Source of the DNA: Bilabrum cf. latius
Lineage: Eukaryota > Bigyra: Bicosoecida > Bigyra > Bicosoecida
DNA length: 64,000 bases
Direction: 5' to 3'
Assembly (NCBI GenBank): GCA_965178125.1
Contig: OZ237746.1
Location: forward strand, 868,001 to 932,000
Notes under the pieces: model-generated
What the model saw: the letters and a program-made list of their open reading frames with translations, nothing else
Told to the model about the DNA's origin: nothing
Databases searched by the model: none
Shown: positions 58,918 to 64,000 of the stretch, piece after piece
Layout of the letters: each line of letters opens with the position of its first letter
Position numbering within the stretch: position 1 is the stretch's first letter
Program-made: the position numbers and the translations under genes

Positions 58918-60155
58918 AGTTCCATAGCAACCTAATGGTGAATATCTTTAGTGCTTCCTTTTACTTTCTTGGCTACATTCATTGCTGTATCATAGATAAT
59001 CCTTTTTCCACCTCGTAATCCTTTTCCGGTCTTCTTCTTCTTTTTCCCTCTTGGTTTTCCTATCGGTATTCTACTTTCTTTTACAGACATAGAACCAGGT
59101 TGTGCTATTCCGTGCGGTGGAGAAAATCCGGTAAAACGTTCTACAGGTTTGCTTGCCCGTTTTCCCAAGTCCATTTTCGGCCTTTCCGTTGGACCTCCCT
59201 CGGGTCTGTATCGTTTTCCCTCTCTTTTTTTAAACATCGGCGAACCTTCCCAAAACCCGGGTGGTCTTGCGGGACTTTTCCAAGCAACTGAGGTGACTTT
59301 TTCTGTTGTTGTGTCGTCGTCGTCAATAGCTTGCCCCCTTTCTTCTCCTTGTATGCTCCTTAATAAATCATCCACTTCGCTAGTTTTACTTTTGGATGAC
59401 CCACTCTGTTCTGGAAAATGTTGAAGTAAAGATTGTTGTCCATCAGTTCTCCGTGAGAACTATTGTCCCTATTCTTCTTTTAATATCCTACTTTGTTGCT
59501 ATGAAAGTGGTTGTCCTTTGAAAATCCTTTCGCGTGCTCGTCGTAAAATTTGACCTCTCTATCTCTTGTTTAAACTCTCTGTAGAATTTTCTAATTCTCC
59601 AAAATCTTCTTGAAATGTGTTAGTTGTTGGTGTTCTCATAGGTGTTTGCTGGAAATCAATTCCCAACATTCCCTACGGTATTCTTTTTCCGGATGCGTCC
59701 TAAATAACTTTTCCTAATTCTAAGAGTTGTTTTCTATCCTCAGTTGGAACTCTCTACAGTCCTTCGTATCCTTTCCTTTGAAATCTCTCAATATTTACAT
59801 ATTGTCGGGCGAGTTGTTGCTTCATTTGTGGGGACATATTGATATTACCAACAAAATCCTTTAATGCTTTAATTGCTGGGCTTACATTTTTACCCTCAAT
59901 AATACCTTTCATTATACCAGATATTGATTTAGATATGATTTCCTCGTTGCTTTGGTCTGCCTATTTTCTCTACGCTGGAGTTCCATACCTTCCACTTTCT
60001 TTTAATCGTTCAATTTTTGCCCTTTTCCTTATAAAATCACTATATTCTGTTTCTAAATCTACGTCGTCCCTTGCCTGTAAATCTAACATTTTAGCATTGT
60101 CCAGTTCCCTCTCTAGGGCTTGCTGAATAAGAGCATTCACTTTAGCAGTTTTCAT
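58893..60155 (-). CDS. Unknown Gln-rich PLV protein with basic C terminus
   Basis: 420 residues from ATG 60155 to TAA 58893-58895, with about ten in-frame TAGs. The N-terminal 60 residues are helical (MKTAKVNALIQQALERELDN), and the middle is Gln/Arg/Glu-rich and probably coiled or disordered. Near residue 280 a PARPPGFWEGSPMF segment occurs. The C-terminal third is strongly basic (GKPRGKKKKKTGKGLRGGKR), suggesting DNA or scaffold contact inside the virion. The C terminus overlaps the first 39-bp repeats. No family recognised. Confidence 0.6.
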
Positions 60156-60162
60156 TTACTAT

Positions 60163-60189
60163 AAGCTTTTATAAAAAGCTTGACCAAAA
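60163..60189 (+). promoter_or_regulatory. Palindrome plus GACCAAAA motif
   Basis: AAGCTTTTATAAAAAGCTT followed by GACCAAAA, between divergent starts at 60155 and 60218. TATAGTATA abuts the ATG at 60218. Confidence 0.65.
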
Positions 60190-60217
60190 AATAAAAAAAG
60201 TGTTTGTGTATAGTATA

Positions 60218-60454
60218 ATGGATATTGATAAGTGGATTATATAGAGAACCAAACAACTCGCGCTATAGAAAGAACAAGACGCTTTAAATAGAGTTAAAAA
60301 CCATCATATTAAAGTTGGAAAAGGTTTAAAGCCCAAACGAAAAGTTTCTGAGAAAATGAAACGCCGCAATAAACTTGTAAAAATGGTGATGTAGTAGACT
60401 GGTATGAGTTTACCTCAAGCAAGTCGGTATATACGAGAATAGAATATTATTTAA
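60218..60454 (+). CDS. Small basic helix-turn-helix-like PLV protein
   Basis: 78 residues, ATG to TAA, with five in-frame TAGs. It starts MDIDKWII-Gln-RTKQLAL, has a Lys/Arg block (GLKPKRKVSEKMKRRNKL) and ends TGMSLPQASRYIRE, which could be a helix-turn-helix or DNA-binding end. Its size and charge suggest a regulator or core protein. It is invisible under the standard code. Confidence 0.55.
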
Positions 60455-60456
60455 AG

Positions 60457-60483
60457 AAACTTTTATAAAAAGTTTGACCAAAA
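60457..60483. promoter_or_regulatory. Palindrome plus GACCAAAA between convergent ends
   Basis: AAACTTTTATAAAAAGTTT followed by GACCAAAA, squeezed between the stops of the rightward small gene (60454) and the leftward ATPase gene (60484). Here it cannot be a promoter for either, so it may act as a transcription end signal. Confidence 0.55.
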
Positions 60484-61389
60484 TTATAGAAGGTATGCCT
60501 ACTTCTCTCCAATTAAATACCTCGGGTAATTCCTGTGGACACAGACCCACCTGGAAGGCATTTTTAAGACTTTAGAGATTTCTTGTTTCTCAAGTCCTAT
60601 ATAATTCTTTAACAAATACCTTAGAGAATGTGCGGATGAACACTAAGGGAATATAACGAACTTATGACTTTCCGCAAGAATAATTCGGGTACTTTTATAA
60701 TTTGTGGATAAATGAGAAGTCATTAGAATTGACGTATTTGAGTGGCGACCAACTTGTAAAATATCGTCCTATAAATCTATCAAAGCCTTTTTTACGTCTT
60801 TATCTCTTACTGTATCTATATCGTCTAAAATAACTAAACAATCCTTTAATTCTGTGTGGCAATCAATAGGGTTTTCCACTAATTCCTAATTTAATTCAAT
60901 TCTACTTAGGTTCTTCAAATCATCTAAGGCCTTATCTACCCCAACCCTAGAAAATAAAATAATACGTCGGTCTGGAAATAATCTATTGTAATTCTTAGCG
61001 TATTTACCCACCCAAGTACTTTTCCCACTTCCTGCTGGAGCTGTGATATATACCACTTCCCTTTGAATATCTGGATTTGGAAGACACTAAAATTCACCCT
61101 ATTTTAATGTAATCTCTTTATGTTTCTTTTCCTATGCTTTCTCATATAAATATTTTATGTCTTCATCTAGGGGTTCGACCTGTTTGATAAGGTGACGTGC
61201 CAATAAATCCATTTTCCTCTGGGGAAATCTTTTCCCGGTAAGTGATGATACTTGAAAATCCTAGAATGTAACACTATCATCTCCAAATTGGTTGTCTGTG
61301 TTTTCCGCTGTGTATAAAATACGTTTTCCGTGTGTGTCATATGCAATAGGAGTTGATTTTGTAGTTTCCTTCCAAGAAAAATGTGCCAT
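60484..61389 (-). CDS. PLV genome-packaging ATPase (FtsK/HerA type)
   Basis: 301 residues from ATG 61389 to TAA 60484-60486, with about nine in-frame TAGs. Walker A is APAGSGKST near residue 115 and Walker B is CLVILDDID near residue 185. TSILMTSHLSTNYKSTR follows, in the place of the sensor/arginine-finger region, then YLLKNYIGLEKQEISKVL, the usual C-terminal end of PLV and virophage packaging ATPases. It should pump the genome into the capsid. CATATAGTAAATACACTAAA precedes the start codon. Confidence 0.85.
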
Positions 61390-61464
61390 TTTAGTGTATT
61401 TACTATATGTTTTTATTTTTTCTAAAGTGTTTTGTCTTTTTGTTGAAAACTTATTTTGAATGAC

Positions 61465-61803
61465 TTAAACAGTTTCTAGATTTTGTGGGGACTTTTCCAT
61501 TTCCTCTAGAACCTATGTTTGTAACTCTTTCCTTCGTTTTGGATTAATAGAATTCCGCAATACTCTTACATCACTTGACAACAATTTCCACTAAGTATAT
61601 ATTTTACCTCCATTCACCGGACAAATCTGTTGTCCTATCTCAAGCAATAATTCTATGTGCTCCTCAGTTTCTTCCTTTTTGGTTTTGAGTAGATTATACT
61701 ACTTCTTAAGGTCATAATATGCTTTCCTTGCTATTAAATAATCTTTATATACTTCCATATACCTTTTCCAATTACCATATTTCCTTGGTCGTCCTGCTGA
61801 CAT
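61465..61803 (-). CDS. Small PLV protein with GRPRKY motif and coiled coil
   Basis: 112 residues from ATG 61803 (MSAGRPRKYGNWKRYMEVYK) to TAA 61465. GRPRKY resembles an AT-hook and the following 60 residues are heptad-like. Three in-frame TAGs. The open frame extends 30 codons upstream without an ATG. It is followed after about 75 bases by the packaging ATPase gene on the same strand. No family assigned. Confidence 0.5.
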
Positions 61804-61980
61804 TTTTTTAATTGTGTCTGTGTATCGTTGGGGAAAATGTATCAATTTTTCTTGGGGACTTTTTAATAGCGATTTGTTTTCCACAAATTCCAAAACGGAT
61901 TTTGTAGAAATACTTCTACGCTTAAATAGTGGTTAAGAGATGCTTTTATCTCCCCCAATATATCATTCTATAATAAATCT
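61804..61980. promoter_or_regulatory. Divergent spacer before the protease gene
   Basis: AT-rich spacer. CTATAATAAATCT sits immediately before the protease ATG at 61981. Confidence 0.4.
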
Positions 61981-62535
61981 ATGGATTATGCTCTTAGCGA
62001 TAGTGATATTCGTGTTCTCCTCCAAACTCCACCAAATATTAAGGGGTTTCTTCCTACGTCGGTAAACATCGTTCCATATACAGAATTAGGATAGTACAAT
62101 AGTATTGATGGATTATTTAGTCGTTGTAATTGTTGTATCATTCTATACCAAGAAGAAATAAACTCTGGTCATTGGGTTTGCTTATTTAAGCGTAATAAAA
62201 CAATATACTTCTTTGACAGTTACGGAATTCGTCCTGATAGGCAATAGAGTACGATGAGTGACGCCGTCCGGAAACGTTTTTATGAAGACCCTGAACTAAT
62301 ACATTTAATGTATCATTCTCCGTATAAGATTGACTATAACCCATATTAGTTTTAGGCGGATGGAATGGATATAGCAACCTGCGGGAGACATTGTATAGTT
62401 CGTCTTTGGAATAGGGGAAAAAACGCTGATTAGTATAAAAAGTGGGTGGATAAGGTTTGTAAGAAACATACATTAAATCCTGATGAATTAGTGTATTTAT
62501 TGACGTATCATCTTAATGATATTAAGTCCCCATAA
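61981..62535 (+). CDS. PLV adenain-like maturation cysteine protease
   Basis: 184 residues, ATG to TAA, with five in-frame TAGs. Catalytic His is in SGHWVCLF (residue 64), followed by FFDSYG (Asp near 81), an oxyanion-hole Gln in NPY-Gln-F-Gln-ADG (residues 123 and 125, both encoded by TAG) and nucleophile Cys134 in ATCGRHCI. This is the C5/C48-like fold shared by adenovirus protease, Polintons and virophages, which cleaves capsid precursors. Under the standard code the catalytic region would be cut at the oxyanion Gln. Confidence 0.85.
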
Positions 62536-62683
62536 AATGCTGATGCTTCTTGCTGTTAATATGGTGTGATTTATTGTATACTTTATATTTCCCACCACAA
62601 GGGCAAAGAATTGTTTGCTTTAAAGTATCTTTATTTTTCTTGTAATATTCTTGATTATATTCCTGTGTATTTCTCACGGGCAT
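62522..62683 (-). CDS. Small zinc-finger-like PLV protein
   Basis: 53 residues from ATG 62683 (MPVRNTQEYNQEYYKKNKDT) to TAA. LCPCGGKYKVYNKSHHINSK followed by KHQHF gives a C-x-C-G...H...H finger, the same style as the C terminus of the GIY-YIG protein. Its 3' end overlaps that of the protease gene by 14 bases. No in-frame TAG. Confidence 0.55.
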   Translation of the reverse strand: MPVRNTQEYNQEYYKKNKDTLKQTILCPCGGKYKVYNKSHHINSKKHQHFMGT

Positions 62684-62715
62684 ATCTCTGTTATATACTA
62701 AGAACAAAGTACTTA

Positions 62716-63639
62716 ATGGAAAAGTATTTTGACGAAGTTCATACTCCTAGAAACCCTGAGCGGTCATATAGAAAAGTTTAGGCCTATGGAAATGCGGATA
62801 TTTACTCTGCAGATTTAATTGACCTCTCAAGATTTGCTGAGTATAATGATAATTATAAATGGATACTCTCATTAATTGATATTATTTCAAGAAAAGGGAT
62901 TGCTATACCACTCAAGAATAAACTAGCGACTACTGTGTTAAAAGGCTACAAATAGATTGTGGAAGGCTTGGGAAAACAACCTAATAAACTGTGGACTGAC
63001 TAGGGAAAAGAGTTCTATAATAAAACGTTTAAGAAATATCTTTCCAAACACAATACTCACCTGTACTCAACTTTTTCCGGAAAAAAGGCGGTTGTTGTGG
63101 AACGCTTCAATAGAACTATTTTAACCAAATTATTTAAGTCGATGGCTAAGAATAAGACACGACGATGGATTGATTTATTAACTGATGTTATTGTTTCCTA
63201 TAATAATACTGAACATAGCACCATTAAGATGACACCTAACGAATTGTGGGAAAAGGAAAAAGATTTCCAACCAAGTATTAAACGTCACTAGAAAAGCCCT
63301 ATTAAATTCAAGAAGGGCGATATCGTACGAGTAATGTACCCTAAGAAAACATTTGATAAAGGGTATTTACCTAATTGGAGTTGGGACGTCTTCAAAATTA
63401 ATAAGGTATTCTTGACAAATCCAACAACCTATACTTTGACGAATGGGGAAAAGAAGAAATTAGAGGGGAAATACTATGATTGGCAATTAAAGAAAACCGT
63501 GTAGCCTTTTGGGGTCTATAACATCGAAAGAGTTGTAGATACTGAAATGAAAGATGGAATTGAGTATAGTTTTGTGAAATGGGTGGGGTATGATGCTTCG
63601 CATAACAGTTGGATACCGACCAATCAACTAATAGATTGA
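62716..63639 (+). CDS. PLV retroviral-type integrase with C-terminal chromodomain
   Basis: 307 residues from ATG 62716 to TGA 63637-63639, with six in-frame TAGs. The DDE core reads IYSADLIDLS (first Asp), LWTD-Gln-GKEF (second Asp) and VVVERFNRTIL (Glu), about 34 residues apart, as in Polinton and retroviral integrases. An SH3-like region follows (FKKGDIVRVMYPKK). The last 50 residues, YNIERVVDTEMKDGIEYSFV then KWVGYDASHNSWIP, are a chromodomain. Chromodomains on integrases bind modified histones and direct insertion. The final codons and stop lie inside the terminal inverted repeat. Confidence 0.9.
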
Positions 63640-63708
63640 TTTTTATGGTGTCATCATGGGAATTACAACATTAAATTTTAATTGGAAAATTTTATTTATT
63701 CTTTCTAA
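63569..63708 (-). repeat. PLV right terminal inverted repeat
   Basis: This is the mirror copy of 44195-44334. Its inner part encodes the last 23 residues and the stop of the integrase chromodomain. Confidence 0.9.
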
Positions 63709-64000
63709 TAATGCTAACGCCGAATGGGGTTCGGGGTTGATGTGGCGATGCGTTCGAGACTCGAACACAGGCTCCGGTCTACCAACGCGAGGTTGCAACC
63801 GCCAGTGCGACCAGCAGCTTGCGAGGCATTCCCTCGTCTCCTTCCTTAGGGAAGGGGGCGGGGCAGCGCGGCAGTGGCCGTTCCGGCTCATGCCGTTGTT
63901 TTGTTTAGTATTTATGTTCGGTTTGGTGCTCACACGGGTAGTGCTTAACGCCGTGTCAACTATCGCGCGTGTCCATGTGGGTCCGTTCGGCCTACATCGT
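63709..64000. other. Host flank right of the PLV
   Basis: GC-rich sequence resumes abruptly. No frame stands out. The minus strand contains a B-box-like GTTCGAGTC with an A-box-like TGGTCGCACTGG upstream, but the arms do not fold into a tRNA. Confidence 0.5.

Larger units (their letters stand above)
44195..63708. mobile_element. Polinton-like virus, integrated, nearly intact
   Basis: A 19.5-kb AT-rich block in a GC-rich genome, bounded by 140-bp inverted repeats. It encodes protein-primed-type DNA polymerase B, a retroviral-type integrase, an adenain-like protease, an FtsK/HerA-type packaging ATPase and double- and single-jelly-roll capsid proteins, the diagnostic Polinton/PLV set. Excluding the foreign insert at 51797-55727, the element is about 15.6 kb. 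All frames depend on TAG being sense and all end in TAA or TGA. The right flank is host DNA; the left flank is the array of older ends. I see no matching 5-6-bp duplication at the two edges (GAGAC on the left, TAATGC on the right). Confidence 0.9.

Noticed and set aside
60495-60644. Rightward ORF starting MPTSLQLNTSG
   Set aside because: It lies entirely antisense to the 3' end of the packaging ATPase, which has clear Walker motifs.
44195-63708. Assignment to a mavirus-type virophage integrated in a Cafeteria-like bicosoecid
   Set aside because: GC contrast and gene set are reminiscent, but the capsid motifs look PLV-like and I have no basis for a UAG=Gln code in that host. The species is left open.
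63720-63800. A tRNA gene at the right edge
   Set aside because: A- and B-box-like motifs are present, but the T-arm, anticodon arm and acceptor do not pair.
1-64000. Programmed stop readthrough or suppressed pseudogenes as the cause of in-frame TAGs
   Set aside because: Only TAG is affected, it occurs many times per gene in host, retroelement and virus alike, and TAA/TGA never interrupt. Random decay would produce all three stops and frameshifts.
1-64000. CRISPR arrays, bacterial operons or prokaryotic origin
   Set aside because: No direct repeats with spacers, no Shine-Dalgarno-linked gene runs; introns, HYDIN-like and LINE genes indicate a eukaryote.

Overview
The window is nuclear DNA of a flagellated microbial eukaryote, probably a protist or alga. 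It has very GC-rich host genes, short spliceosomal introns with GT..AG ends, a HYDIN-like axonemal gene, LINE-type retroelements and an integrated AT-rich Polinton-like virus (PLV). The species cannot be named from the sequence. The main result is that TAG is a sense codon here. Nearly every long gene, host and mobile alike, is a chain of same-frame open segments separated only by TAG, and every recognisable gene ends in TGA or TAA. Conserved positions of the PLV DNA polymerase B and protease show that TAG means glutamine. Gene coordinates below use this code.

Host region, left to right: the 3' part of a HYDIN-like gene (1-7854, +), a SIRT4-like sirtuin (to 9663, +), a four-helix membrane protein (9826-10794, -), an ELWxxDGT-repeat multipass membrane protein (11412-15266, +), an unknown low-complexity protein (16163-18100, +), a secretory-pathway FkbM-like methyltransferase (19414-22719, +) and a roughly 3650-residue secreted bulb-lectin protein with three introns removed (23454-34861, -).

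From about 35 kb the window becomes mobile-element territory: a 5'-truncated LINE (34963 to about 37220), satellites, a tyrosine-recombinase fragment (38251-38739, -), AT-rich debris with a strong hairpin, and a second LINE with a restriction-like endonuclease domain (39988-43683, -). That LINE sits inside an old PLV terminus and is flanked by a 10-bp target-site duplication.

The PLV occupies 44195-63708 between 140-bp terminal inverted repeats. It carries a polymerase B, a papain-fold-like protein, a DUF5754-like protein, a P-loop NTPase, a GIY-YIG nuclease, major and minor capsid proteins, a packaging ATPase, an adenain-like protease, a chromodomain integrase and several small proteins: a full replication, integration and morphogenesis set written in the host's altered code. 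Its major capsid gene is split by a 3931-bp GC-rich insertion made of three tandem 1.31-kb units; removing the insertion restores the frame exactly. The last 292 bases are GC-rich host sequence with no gene I can support.
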